DNA of 64,000 bases from Psococerastis gibbosa (Eukaryota > Arthropoda > Insecta > Psocodea > Psocidae). Numbering within the stretch: position 1 is the stretch's first letter; the number at the start of each line of letters is the position of its first letter. The translations under genes were made by a program, and so were the position numbers. Below, one piece after another: positions 33,901 to 43,955 of the stretch. The notes beneath the pieces were generated by a model. It ran no database searches. It saw only the letters and a list, made by a program, of their open reading frames with translations, and had not been told where the DNA came from. The DNA lies in contig OZ020488.1 in NCBI GenBank assembly GCA_963971405.1, positions 44,250,888 through 44,314,887 on the forward strand. Direction: 5' to 3'.

Positions 33901-34741
33901 GGTATGTTATTAATTATAAATTAGTAAATAAGTCATTGATAATCATGATATAATTTCAATGGTAGGCTACTTTATATATTCAGAGATAAAAGATAAAAAA
34001 TTCCGAGTATTTCTGAAAAAAAAAAATATGTGAACCTAGAATTACAAAACTTTGGGTGGCACATCAACGTATTATAATAAAATATGTAATACAACAATAT
34101 AATGAAATATAATAATAAATTCAAACAAAAAAAAATGCAAACATGTTAAATGTATTTACTTAGGCTACTGTTTCTTTCTGAAGTAAAGCAGTTTCTACCT
34201 GAATTTCCCGACTTTATGACAGAATAGTGCGTATCTCTTTAATACAATCAGAATCAGTGTTCCAGCAAAAAATTGCCAAGCCAAATAAATTTCCTGAAAC
34301 AAACCAATATAAAAATTGTAGGGGTAGCTCGGCACGCTCCAGTAAGAGGGGAAAGGGTGTTGAAAAAGTCGAGACACCCTGCCCAACCCCTCGGGGGGTG
34401 GAAGAATGACCTTGAAAGGTAACAACAGAAAGAAGTGCCGCTCCAGTTAGGGGTGGGTGACGTCATGCCGGTCATCAGCTGGGCAGGCTACGTCACATTT
34501 TTCCCTCCCCCTTAAATCTCGACTTTCCACTTTATCCCCCTTGACTTTTACAACTTTTTCTGGTTTCCCCAGTGGATTTACGGGTGTAAGCACTTGCTAC
34601 GTTTCTTTCTAGCCGTTGCTATTTTGTATTTGCTTCTAAGGGGTTTATTTGCTGATTTATATGGTCTATACTCTTGTTTTTCGTATTTGGCATTGGTCAA
34701 CGACTCACAGTTGAATCGTTCCCATACTTTGTTTATGTCGA
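33901..34741. other. No gene seen
   Basis: AT-rich, then a CT-rich part at 34495-34560. No repeat or gene recognised. Confidence 0.4.
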
Positions 34742-34940
34742 ACTAACGCATGTATCAATGACAATGGTAAACATGTCGGAACATTGACACTTGTAGACAG
34801 TGTGGGCTGACATCGAGAAGTGAACTAGTTTGCCAATGGCTAGAAATTCATTCGGAAACAATACCAATAATTTCTAAAAAGCGATGGGGTCGATGGCAGG
34901 GCAAGACCCAATGGGCTGTACTTCGAAGAGGCCTACCTAC
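34742..34940 (-). repeat. Dispersed repeat R1, copy c
   Basis: TGACATCGAGAAGTGAACTA and AAATTCATTCGGAAACAATA match the family. Small indels destroy the shared minus-strand frame in this copy. Confidence 0.55.
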
Positions 34941-34964
34941 GTCCATAATAAGCCCATCAGAAAG

Positions 34965-35130
34965 AATAAGAGGTGGTGACGCGATGCGGGTTTGAGTCCC
35001 GCACTTCCTATATTTTCCCTATTCCAATTTTTGGATGTAAGGTCAACTTCACTTTGACCCGAGAGCCTGCTGACACCCCCATTGCCATGATGATCGCCAA
35101 TCTTCAACAGAAGAGGCATTTAAAGAAGAA
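34965..35130 (+). mobile_element. tRNA-headed SINE with LINE B tail
   Basis: The head has GCGGGTTTGAGTCCCGC, a T-arm-like hairpin containing a B box (GGTTTGAGTCCC). The 3' end, GCCATGATGATCGCCAATCT, then AGAAGAGGCATTTAAAGAAG, matches the 3' terminus of LINE family B including the AAG tail. This is the layout of SINEs mobilised by a partner LINE through a shared tail. Confidence 0.65.
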
Positions 35131-35484
35131 GATATACTGGGAGGCACGGCGTCAGATAGCTGAGCAGTCAAGGACGGTCGTTGGTTGCATTGAGAAGTAA
35201 GTAAGCTTCTCTGTATATGAATTCAGCTGAAAACTATAGATATTTTCTCTCATTGCTAGGTACAGCCAGAGGCTTCCCCTGGCATGTACACCTGAGAGTG
35301 ACACGAGCAGGCACACTATAGTACCTGAAGACAATGAGGTATCACACCGGAGGATCGGTTCTTACAAATTGGTTCGTGACATGTAGAGCCTTGTAGTTTG
35401 CGGCCGGCCATGGTATCTCTCGTGTTGTCCATGTGTCCGGACCTTTCATGTCCGTGCTATGCCCACCAGGTGTGATACAATAAA
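35131..35484. other. No gene; LINE I-like fragment at its start
   Basis: 35131-35200 resembles 22315-22370 (GGCACGGCGTCAGATAGC; CAAGGACGGTCGTTGG), then a TAAG tail. The rest is unmatched. Confidence 0.4.
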
Positions 35485-35965
35485 ACTGAATATCTGATTC
35501 ACGTGCTGACGTGTCATTTTTATATTGCGCTGGGGAATACACATAAAAGTCCCCTTATTAACTTTGTAAAACTTACTGTCACTCATTGTGAATAAAAAAA
35601 ACTTTAAACTAGTTTAAACTAGTTTAAACTAGTTTAAAGTTTTTTTTCACAATGGCTGCGTTGGGGAAATTAATTAAGAGGAAACCATAGCAGTCGATTT
35701 TGGCCAGCCCTGAATGTAACACTAAAATCTATTAGTTTACTTTCTTTCAAATTCAATTCAATGCGCCCTGCAGTGTTCAGTTTTTTTCTTGATCCTCTAT
35801 GGTCGGCTGCAATGATCTAAGAATATATCTGAATACCAGATTGACGTGCTGACGTGTTATTTTCATGCAGCGCTGGTGAAATGAATTAAGAGGAAACTGC
35901 CCGTTGATTTTGACCAGCCCTGGATTTAACCCTAAAATCTGTTAGTTTACATTTTTTATTTCAAT
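35485..35965. repeat. Tandem duplicated unit, one copy interrupted
   Basis: Unit 1 (35485-35775) and unit 2 (35825-35965) share GTGCTGACGTGT, TTAAGAGGAAAC, GATTTTG-CCAGCCCTG-AT and CTAAAATCT-TTAGTTTAC. Unit 1 has about 130 bp more than unit 2, inserted at GCGCTGG (next entry). Confidence 0.65.
35537..35667. mobile_element. Palindromic insertion with direct-repeat flanks
   Basis: Inside it, 35584-35653 is an almost perfect palindrome built of AAACTAGTTT steps, with arms CATTGTGA and TCACAATG. The insertion is flanked by TGCGCTGGGGAA and TGCGTTGGGGAA, one copy of which corresponds to AGCGCTGGTGAA in uninterrupted unit 2, so it looks like a target duplication of 8-9 bp or more. Confidence 0.6.
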
Positions 35966-36033
35966 TCAATTCATGTTTGAACACATTTAAGAGAAAATCG
36001 GAGTTTCTTTTGAATGATTAAATTTCGAAATTA

Positions 36034-36215
36034 CAATGATCTCTCTCTCTATCTCTCCCTTTCTCTCTCTACCCCTCTCTCTATCTCTCTCTTTCTCTCT
36101 CTATCCCTCTCTCTCTCTCCATCTCTCTATCTATCTATCCCTCTGTCTCTCTCTCCATCTCTCTATCTATCTATCCCTCTGTCTCTCTCTCTTTCTCTCT
36201 TCTCTCACTTATCTC
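36034..36215. repeat. (TC)n / (TCTA)n microsatellite
   Basis: About 180 bp of CTCTCT interrupted by TATC and CCCT in a loosely repeated higher-order pattern. Serine/leucine-rich ORFs here are artefacts. Confidence 0.9.
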
Positions 36216-36855
36216 TTATTAAGCATGTGACTGCACCATTACTACGCCGGGCGGCAGCTCGCCCCTTCTATCCTATTCTATCTATTTTCTATCTATTCCT
36301 TAAAATTATCTTAATGCGTAATTTCAACAACAAAACCATTTAAAACACTCCACATAAAATAATAACCGGTGACAAACATTTTTGACGCTTCACTGAAAAG
36401 TCATAAATAGTGGTCAAGAAGTGAATTATATATCGTAATATTCCTTAAAATTACTTTAATGCGTAATTTCAACAACAAAACGATTTAAAACACTCCAAAT
36501 AAAATAATAAAATTAACAAAAAAGTATTACTTAAGTTTTTCACAACTAATGAAAGTTTACCAAAATATGTCACGAAGCAAATAATCGATTAATTCAACAC
36601 TCGAAAGGGGATTCCATCTGCTGCCACGAAAAATTGAGCGCGAGAAATTTTTTTGAAATTTGAATTTTTTTTTCGCGGTCACGGATATGTGACAGATGCA
36701 AAAATTAGATAAAAACCATCCATGCGGAGTACAAATCATGCTAAAATTTCAGCTCGATCGGTGCAGAACTTTTTGAGTTTTTGAAGCGTACACAAACGGA
36801 ATGAACATTTTTATATATATAGACAAAAAGTTAATCAAATCAATCGCCTCACTAA
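36216..36855. other. No gene seen
   Basis: A 60 bp segment, TTACTTTAATGCGTAATTTC and its continuation ACAACAAAACGATTTAAAAC, occurs twice (36300-36345 and 36443-36495), a local duplication. Confidence 0.45.
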
Positions 36856-37239
36856 GGTGCCCATTCCATTGACCGGCTAGGGCTATTTCCAAAAACGGTG
36901 ACGTGTAGTAGACATTCAAGACTTAGGTGGCGTTTCCACCGACCTCGCATTGCAGAATTGACGGAAATGTTTATTTTCCTCTGTGCCATAGTTCAAATTG
37001 ATCAATAATCATACAGTAAAATCACAAACAAACAAACTAAAATTAAAAAATGGCGTCATGGGATATGTTTAGTACAAACATTTTAATAGATTTCTATAAA
37101 AAGAAAAATTGTAATTTCCGTCAATGTCATTTGCATTCTGCAATGCGAGATCGGTGGAAACGCAACCTAAGCCTTGAATGTCTGCTACCACGTCACTGTT
37201 TTTGGAAATAGCCCTAACCGGTCAATGGAATGGGCGCCT
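36856..37239. mobile_element. Fold-back element F2, copy b, with loop ORF
   Basis: Arms GGTGCCCATTCCATTGACCG and CGGTCAATGGAATGGGCGCC enclose inner arms with CACCGACCTCGCATTGCAG. The loop is about 93% identical to 18543-18932 and keeps the ATG at 37050; the frame (MASWDMFSTNILIDFYKKKN) runs 53 codons to 37211. The outer 70 bp of the arms are unrelated or strongly diverged between copies, while each copy's own two arms match. Confidence 0.72.
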
Positions 37240-37254
37240 ATGTAACCTAATTGT

Positions 37255-37344
37255 TCCATACTTGTGTCAAGCTACGACACGTCTCCGATCGCAAGTTGTG
37301 CATGTAGAGACTCGCATAAGTACAAGCACCGCTACAACCCTAGA

Positions 37345-37345
<1 letters not shown>
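37255..37345 (-). mobile_element. SINE-like repeat family 2, copy c
   Basis: CTACGACACGTCTCCGATCG and TAGAGACTCGCATAAGTACA match 41302-41440. The 3' body is missing here. Confidence 0.55.

Positions 37346-37348
<3 letters not shown>

Positions 37349-37402
<54 letters not shown>
37349..37402. repeat. (TC)n microsatellite
   Basis: Pure CT dinucleotides over about 54 bp. Confidence 0.9.
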
Positions 37403-37406
<4 letters not shown>

Positions 37407-37910
37407 CTCTGCCAGCCCTCAGGTATATAAGCCTGCAATTGTCTGTCGCGGCATGGTGTTTTATTATTACCTTGACTCGATGACATTTTACATTTTGATA
37501 AATTCACATAACAAAACTTATATATTCTGTCATATTGTGGGCTACGTGGTTCAATGTGTAGTGAACAGTATTAATTATATTACAAGGCTAGTACTGAATA
37601 ATATGAGTGTCTCACTCTAGTCATGAACTGTTAATAAGAGAAAAACTAGTCTCATTTTCACATCATTAATTTTGCCCACCTAAAGTATAAATGCATTCAT
37701 ACACTTGATCAATAGGTCAGGTCGTGTATTAACATTAATTCTAGTCATACGGTAAATTAATATTGCATTGCGAGAAGTTCTATATTATAAAGCAAGGTTA
37801 TTCTTATAAATAGCCTAGTAGAGCGCGCGTGAATGGTTAAAGCATAAAGAAATTTAGTGAAAACAAGCTGAAGGGAGAAAACCTTTAGAAAATCTAATTT
37901 AAGAAGATGT
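37403..37910. other. No gene seen
   Basis: AT-rich unmatched sequence. Confidence 0.4.
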
Positions 37911-38110
37911 CTGAAATTAGAGGATTCAGAAAAAACTGGACTTGGTGGAATTCGGAGGCAGTGTACTTGTCGGGCTTGTGGTTAAAACGACGCCCCAGGC
38001 GTAGATCGTGAGTTTCAATCCCTTGAAGTTCAGTTTTTTCTGAATCTTCTAATTTCGGTTACCTATTACTTCGAGGTTACCTCTTCTACCTATGTTAGCG
38101 TAATATCAGT
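37911..38110 (+). mobile_element. SINE family 3, copy b, with inverted 5' extension
   Basis: tRNA-like part GTGGTTAAAACGACGCCCCA and AGTTTCAATCCC (B box), then TTTTTTCTGAATCTTCTAAT and TTCGAGGTTACCTC as in 12480-12610. The 45 bp before the head (CTGAAATTAGAGGATTCAGA) are the reverse complement of the body start at 38022-38060, giving a fold-back arrangement. Confidence 0.58.
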
Positions 38111-39344
38111 GTTATATACCATATAATAGTAACACTGCAATATATTGCGAGGATGTACATTTCTAATTAGATAGAGGTGAATAAGTGACAGAATGAAACC
38201 CGTGACTTTACGAAGGCCCAGTTCATAATCCACAACACTACGGCTTTCACCAGCAACTTAATAACCGCCTTACACAGTTACCAAATCCCATCAGACCAGC
38301 AAGTATGACATGTCAGACAGGTTACTAGCTATTTTAATCATGTACACGATCATTGAGGCCATCGAACGTACGTAGAAGTAGATTGCAAGCACAATGTTGT
38401 CAGATTGGTCGGTCTGCAGGTCTGGTCTGCAAGCCAAGCACCGATAAGAATGAATGAATGAATAATTATAATAAAACACACAAAACAATGCAATACAATA
38501 AGAAGCGCACTGTGTTTCAAAAAAACTAGCCCACCATTCTCCTATACATAACTAACAGCTAACTCAAAACCCAAGGGTAAGTTATTCCGTGCTAAGCCTT
38601 TGCAGTTACCGCCGACAGGTGCATTTAAATCAGTTAACAAGGAACTGTTCCCATTACTTTGTTTACGTCTGCTAGGCATAAACATTGCATGTGCATGCGC
38701 AATGCAAACCTGTCCTATTATTGTAAAGACTACGCTAATTTGCCCGGCCCATTCCCATGTCCATAAGGTTTGATTGCCCATGACACCATCTTGTTATTGC
38801 TTACTTCTTCTCTGCCATTTCCGTTTTAGCCAATCCATATTCTATCAATTCCGTAATGAAACATAGAAATTAGCTCGATCACGACTGAATGATTTTTTCA
38901 TATCACATTGGGCGGATACAGGCCATAGATTTCCGTTCTGTTTTTTTTTTCGCAGTGATCGGTAGAGACATTTTAAAGAGTTGGTGGTTGCGCTCTGTGG
39001 TTGTTGAGATGCTTTAGTTGGGAGATCTGTCACAATGTTGAAATTAATAAAGCGACTGACTCATTTGAAAAACATTATTAAAAAATTTAAATCTAGTAAC
39101 CTAGTTACTTCTGTGATTGGAAACGACGGTTATGTTTCTTTTTAATATCAATTAATTGTATAATTTAAGCTATTACACTTATTAATAGTGTTAAGAGTTA
39201 AGTAAATCAATAAACAGTTGGTTTGGTACATAACATAAAATGGCCCCGCTTTTGACTTTTACAAGTCCTTGCGACTTAAAGTACAATAATATTTGTGATT
39301 GTTATTACAATATGAAATTTTAATGTCAAATTTCTTTTTATTCT
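38111..39344. other. No gene seen
   Basis: On the minus strand near 38255-38170 GTTGTGGATTATGAACTGGG and GGGTTTCATTCTG resemble pol III A and B boxes; possibly an old SINE head. The rest is unmatched. Confidence 0.35.
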
Positions 39345-39515
39345 TCCTCTTCCCTCTCCCCGGTCGGTCGCCAACGTCTTGAGCTCGGCCATTATTCTTC
39401 CTCTTGCTCCAGCAAGTTGTTTGCCTCTTTCTTCGGTCTCGGCTCGGTCTGCGAATGTGTGCACCTTGTGGCCTTGCTTCCACCAACCTCCAGGTGGAAC
39501 TATTCTCTACTACTC
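39345..39515 (-). pseudogene. LINE family G C-terminal fragment
   Basis: Frames on the minus strand give RDRRKRQTTCW and ARGRIMAELKTLATDRGEGR, matching LTRARGKTMAG at 49064-49375. It corresponds to the last RT codons (RGK..TEA..LA.DR) with frameshifts. Confidence 0.55.
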
Positions 39516-39539
39516 AGCTGGTTTTAACACTTCTTGCCT

Positions 39540-39790
39540 ACATAACTCGTATTTGTACTTGGTTAAGTCATATAACAGGTATGGGAGCCTGTTATACTGC
39601 GCCAATGGTAAGCTTGCCACAGCTTGTCCATTATCGCTTGTAGCCGGTGTAGGTTGACATCGAAGACGTACACCAGTTGCCAATGACCCAAAATTCTTAC
39701 GGAAACAATATAAATAATGTACGAAATCCATTGGGTCATTGGCATTGGACATGGGACCAATGGAAGTAGGCCTAGGCTCATAGAAACGAT
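39540..39790 (-). repeat. Dispersed repeat R1, copy d
   Basis: Best-preserved copy. Minus-strand frames carry SNANDPMDFVHYLYCFRKNF and LVYVFDVNLHRLQAIMDKL. Plus-strand shared blocks: GTACTTGGTTAAGTCA, CAATGGTAAGCTTG and GTAGGCCTAGG. Confidence 0.62.
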
Positions 39791-40027
39791 CTTTAGAACA
39801 TTATTATCATTATTATCATTAAACTGCAGCTGATTTATTGAAATAAGATATGACATTTTGTGTATCTAGAGGTATGTTTTTGCAAAAAAAATGGGAACTA
39901 GGTCTACTACCGAAAACTCCCTCAATTCTCTCCAAAATAATTTTTAACCACTGTCCAATCTCTAACTCAGAGTCCTCGACACAGAATCCCTTTGATACAG
40001 CGCATTGAAGCGCGTCACTTGACAGTC

Positions 40028-40259
40028 ACCCAAGTGTCCCTCTGGCTGAAGACACCTGCCAGAGGAGCGTGCACGAGTACGTCAGGTAGAGGGACATGAG
40101 AGTTTTCCAGGAAGTCTGGGAAATGCGGGAAAACGAACGTTTCCATACTGCAACTGTCTTAGCACTGTCATGATGGGTGGTGCACGTTCTTCTAGGAGTC
40201 TCACGACAGAGGTGTCTTGAAGAAGTGCAGAGAATTTGGCGGAAAGTGTCACTTGGGTG
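40028..40259. repeat. Imperfect inverted repeat, 232 bp
   Basis: CACCCAAGTG (40028) faces CACTTGGGTG (40250); GAAGACACCT faces AGGTGTCTTG; GCGTGCAC faces GTGCACGT. Arms about 50-80 bp with an indel. A 68-codon minus-strand frame overlaps it but is not recognised. Confidence 0.5.
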
Positions 40260-40309
40260 TGGGTATAATGTACACGGCTACTATACAAGGCATTGGAAAA
40301 TGCATCAGC

Positions 40310-40445
40310 ATTTAATGAAGCAGTAGAATCCGGGATGAAAGTGTGTTTCGAAACGTTTCGTCAACATCTGCAGGTTACATCTTCAGTGGAACTGCGTAGA
40401 CCGCAGAAGTTGCTGATGAGCCTCTGGGATAAAATCTTAGGAGTC
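40310..40445 (+). repeat. Dispersed repeat R3, copy b
   Basis: AATGAAGCAGTAGAATCCGG, AAACGTTTCGTCAACATCTG and TTCAGTGGAACTGCGTAGAC; also shares GGGATAAAATCTTAG with 9680-9700, in a different relative position. Confidence 0.5.
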
Positions 40446-40461
40446 TGCGCTGTTAGTCTAC

Positions 40462-40610
40462 CGTGAGAGTAGTTAGAGAGCATGCTTTTCAATCGGGTCA
40501 ACGGTGGTTTGAATCCTCAAAGGGATCGGATTTACTTAATAATTCAGAGAAGAATACAAGAGCAATGAATCAATCGTCCAGATCCATTAGTCCTTATCAG
40601 GACTAAGCCA
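40462..40610 (+). mobile_element. tRNA-derived SINE family 5, copy a
   Basis: TAGTTAGAGAGCATGC and GGTGGTTTGAATCCTC are A- and B-box-like at tRNA spacing, followed by GGATTTACTTAATAATTCAG and AGAATACAAGAGCAATGAAT, shared with 32258-32350. Confidence 0.62.
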
Positions 40611-40689
40611 TCTGTTCTTCTCAAGACTTTGCCTGATGATGGGAGTAGCACCTACTCCCGAAACGTCGCGTCAACCCCTTCCTCTCACA

Positions 40690-40790
40690 ATGGGCTCCAC
40701 CCTAATTGTTCGATGACTGTGCAGTCTTTGCCTCTAATGACTATTATCACAACAGGCAATGTAAGTCCAAATGACCTTTTTTTTAAATAA
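40690..40790. repeat. R2-related repeat, copy b
   Basis: CTAATGACTATTATCACAAC and AGGCAATGTAAGTCC match the right half of 9912-10023; upstream GGGCTCCACCCTAATTGTTC matches 49425-49450. Confidence 0.55.
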
Positions 40791-41301
40791 TACCAAGTAT
40801 ATCTGAAAAAAATCAATGAGCTCTTTGGCGAAGGGCTTTAAAAATAGACACTGTCCATAGAACCTATTCAAAAAATTAATTATCAATATTAACAGAGTAT
40901 ATTTTGTTTTGTTTGATGTTTTGTGCGTTAAAAATTAATTTATTAAAGGTCGGGCATGTTGCGGACCACAACATTCCAAATTGAGCAGTGGTCATGAGAG
41001 AGTATCCTCTACCTGTACTCAGTCCTAGACCCTTATTGGGCTGTCGTACCACGGCATTTTCGTTTTATTTAAATAAAATTTTGGATGTGTATTTTTGGCG
41101 GATTTCTGGGGTTGTATGGAAGAAGCAGATACCCCATACGTGTAGTTAAGTGCACGCAGGTCCTTCTAACCCGCGCAAAACCGTTAAATCCCCCATACCC
41201 CCAAAATAGTGTGAGCATACGAGGCACGAAGCGTAAAGCGCCCACAGGAGAAAAGACGCGCCTTGTTCTTGAAGTAATTTTTTTTAGGGTTAATCACCAA
41301 C
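40791..41301. other. No gene seen
   Basis: AT-rich in the first half; a 75-codon ORF at 41085-41312 is not recognised. Confidence 0.35.
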
Positions 41302-41440
41302 AAACAATTTAATGAATGTATTCAATTGACCGTCTTCAGTCGCCTCTGTAGATTAGTGCCCATGTTGAGTTACGACACGTCTCCGATCGTATGGCGTGTA
41401 GAGACTCGCACAAGCACAACCACGCTACCACCTGGCCATC
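41302..41440 (-). mobile_element. SINE-like repeat family 2, copy d
   Basis: AATGAATGTATTCAATTGAC, CGCCTCTGTAGATTAG, TTGAGTTACGACACGTCTCC and GTGTAGAGACTCGCACAAGC. Good agreement with 51331-51475 in opposite orientation. Confidence 0.65.
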
Positions 41441-43058
41441 AAAGCTTGGGTAGACGGAAAACGAAACATAAAAATCGAGTTCAATAAGGATAAATGTCCA
41501 AGGGCAATGAACGCTGATAAGGGGGTTAAATCCACCCTCTTTCACGGGCAGCCTTCCGTTGAGGGTTAAATAAATCGATGTCAACACTTTTTTTACCCCA
41601 ATGAAAGGGTCAAGCTGGCCTACTGACCATTTTCCGTGAAATTTTAATTTATATTCCACCTAGTTTCGTCTAGAACTGTAACCCTAAAGGCCGTTCTCAC
41701 CACGCTTAGAAAGGTTTCGTTGGGTCCGCTAAGCATTGGAAGTAGGGATTGCATAACTGAATTCAGAATTCTTCTTTTGTCTATTGTTGCATGGTGGCAC
41801 CCCCATGTTCCAGTGTATTGCTGTGCGCTACTATTCCTAACGAAAACATTTCTAAATGTGGTGTGCGGCCGGGCTTTATTGGTTTTAATATCGTATCTTA
41901 TCATTAAGCATAATAACAATAGAGGTTTAAACAGGAGAATCCGGGCTGTTGGGCCGTGGTCGATCAACAGCTGCGGTCGACAACTTCAGTGGCGCTGTGC
42001 AGATCTCAAAGGTTGCACCTCGGTGGCAACTGGCAAGTGCGCCTGCTACGGATCCACTGAGGTACAACCTCATACATAAAGACATAACGGGAATATGACA
42101 GAGAAAAGTACAAAATAAACCACCCCTGTCTCCTACGAATTACTATAAAATTATAAAATAATAATCTCTCCAACGACATTTGAACCCAGGCCGCCCCGTG
42201 TCAAATTACAATGAATGCAATGTGACTCGAGGAGACGCATACTGCTGCTCCCACATGCAAAACAAAAAGACACTGTAGAAAGATATAGGAGAAGAAGGGG
42301 GGGGGGAGGGGGTTAACCAGTTTTTCCCGAGAAATATACAGAAGAAAGCCCCCTACACCCCCCCCCCCCCCTCACTCTCTGGCCCCCCTGCCGACTAATT
42401 CGCGCTCATCTAGGCTCTCCATCGATTTTCCTCAACTTCGTAATCAAAGTTAAAAATGTAAAATCCATCCCTACTTTTCTTCTTTGGGTTTCATTATTAG
42501 TTTTTCATCTCTCTTTTCTTTAAGACGGCGTTGGTTTCTCTCATGTATTAATCCATACACACCCCTCTATCTCGGTCTCACTCGCACAGCCTGAGCCGAG
42601 CCCGTGTTAGAAGACGGATGTCTCACTTCTCATTGGGATATAAGAAATTTAAGTATTTTTACATTCACCCCCCTCTCTCTCTCAGTAAAAATAAATTATA
42701 ATGAAGAACGTTTCTCGTGAATAATTTGTGATGATGGAGAAATTTTCAGACGGTTTCTGTTCCTTTCGGACTTATCTTGTTGCTGTGTAGGAGTTTGATT
42801 TGCTTTTATTTGGTTTGTTTTCTGCTTTAAGTATTGTATTTTATTACTTATGCTGTTTAATACAATGAGAAAATGGGAGTCTTGATAGATTTTTATCTTG
42901 TTACTAGGCTATGTTGAGAAAGCGTTAAAACTTTTTTGAAATCACGAAAAGTTTTGCTAATTTGGAAGCCACTTTTTTCTATACTGTACATTTGGAGGAG
43001 TCATACAGTGAAGTATATGGGCCTAGGTGATTGGGGACATAAAGTGAACAAAAACGTT
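41441..43058. other. No gene seen; two repeat fragments
   Basis: 41935-42010 has part of R3 (GGGCCGTGGTCG, TTCAGTGGCGCTGTG). 42120-42235 on the minus strand has GGCCTGGGTTCAAATG, B-box-like, perhaps a SINE head. G and C runs at 42298-42310 and 42360-42371. ORFs of 107-119 codons at 41336-42079 overlap on both strands without recognisable domains. Confidence 0.38.
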
Positions 43059-43637
43059 GAGGCGGGTATTCTACTATATCATTTTTGCAAAATCTGATCA
43101 AATTTTTGCGTTTTACTCTATTATGCCTTCATTTTAATATTTATATATATCACAGAAAAAAAACTTTTTGCGTCTTTGCGATAAAAAAATATGTAAATAA
43201 TAACAAATCAAACTAATATGGCGCCATTTTGAACAAAGGCTATCACAAAACGTTTTCTCTTATTAGCATAATTAGCGGTGTTTTGCAACTTATGTGTTAT
43301 AGTTGTTTTAGAATATTGTCATAAAATGATTACTCATGTAAGTACAATTCGCAATTACGAGATACAGTATGTAGCCCCATAAAAACCAAATAATTTTAAA
43401 TTTAAATTTTAAATTTTAAAATTTTCATGAAAGAAGGATGATAATGGAATGGGTGAAAATTTCAATCATCATTAAAATAAGAAATATGCAAAGAAAATTG
43501 TTCAGATAAAAAACAAAGACAAATAATTTTAAATTCGGTGCGACAAAAAGTTGTCATCAAAAATTCAATCGGCATTAAAATAAGGAATAAGAAAATTGAT
43601 CATATTTTTCAAAAATGATATATTGGAATACCCGCCT
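43059..43637. mobile_element. Inverted-repeat element F4, 0.58 kb
   Basis: Left end GAGGCGGGTATTCTACTATA and right end TATATTGGAATACCCGCCTT pair over about 48 bp, continuing through TCATTTTTGCAAAATCTGAT. The interior has a 70 bp direct repeat containing CAATC-CATTAAAATAAG (43464 and 43567). No ORF. The flanks do not show a clear target duplication, so the superfamily is open. Confidence 0.65.
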
Positions 43638-43659
43638 TACATAGGGAGCATATTAGATT

Positions 43660-43955
43660 CTGCCGTAAGTGCACTAGCGTACGTTACGTATCTGTTTTTG
43701 GCTTGTCATGCTTCCACCTGTCCCACTTTGCCAATGGTAAGCTTATTATCACGGCAGCTTGTCCATTATCACTTTTAGCCGGTGTAGGTTGACATTGAGG
43801 ACGTAAACCAGTCGAGTTGGCCAATGGCCCAAAATTTTTACGGAAATAATATAAATAATGTCCGAAATCCATGGGGTCGTTGGCATTGGACAAGGGATCA
43901 ATGGGTAGTCCCTATTAGTAGGTCTAGATTCACAAAAAGTCCTTTGCAACCACAA
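43660..43955 (-). repeat. Dispersed repeat R1, copy e
   Basis: Close to copy d. The minus strand has PCPMPTTPWISDIIYI, KILGHW and LVYVLNVNLHRLKVIMDKL; copy d has PCPMPMTQWISYIIYI, RILGHW and LVYVFDVNLHRLQAIMDKL. Confidence 0.62.

Noticed and set aside
36014-36343. SLSLSL ORFs at 36.0-36.3 and 37.2-37.6 kb
   Set aside because: (TC)n microsatellite translations.
40082-40288. 68-codon minus-strand ORF in the inverted repeat
   Set aside because: Looks protein-like (TSVVRLLEERAPP) but has no recognisable family and overlaps a fold-back; evidence too thin.
41336-42079. Overlapping ORFs of 107-119 codons on both strands
   Set aside because: No domain, and the parts overlap SINE 2 and R3 repeats.
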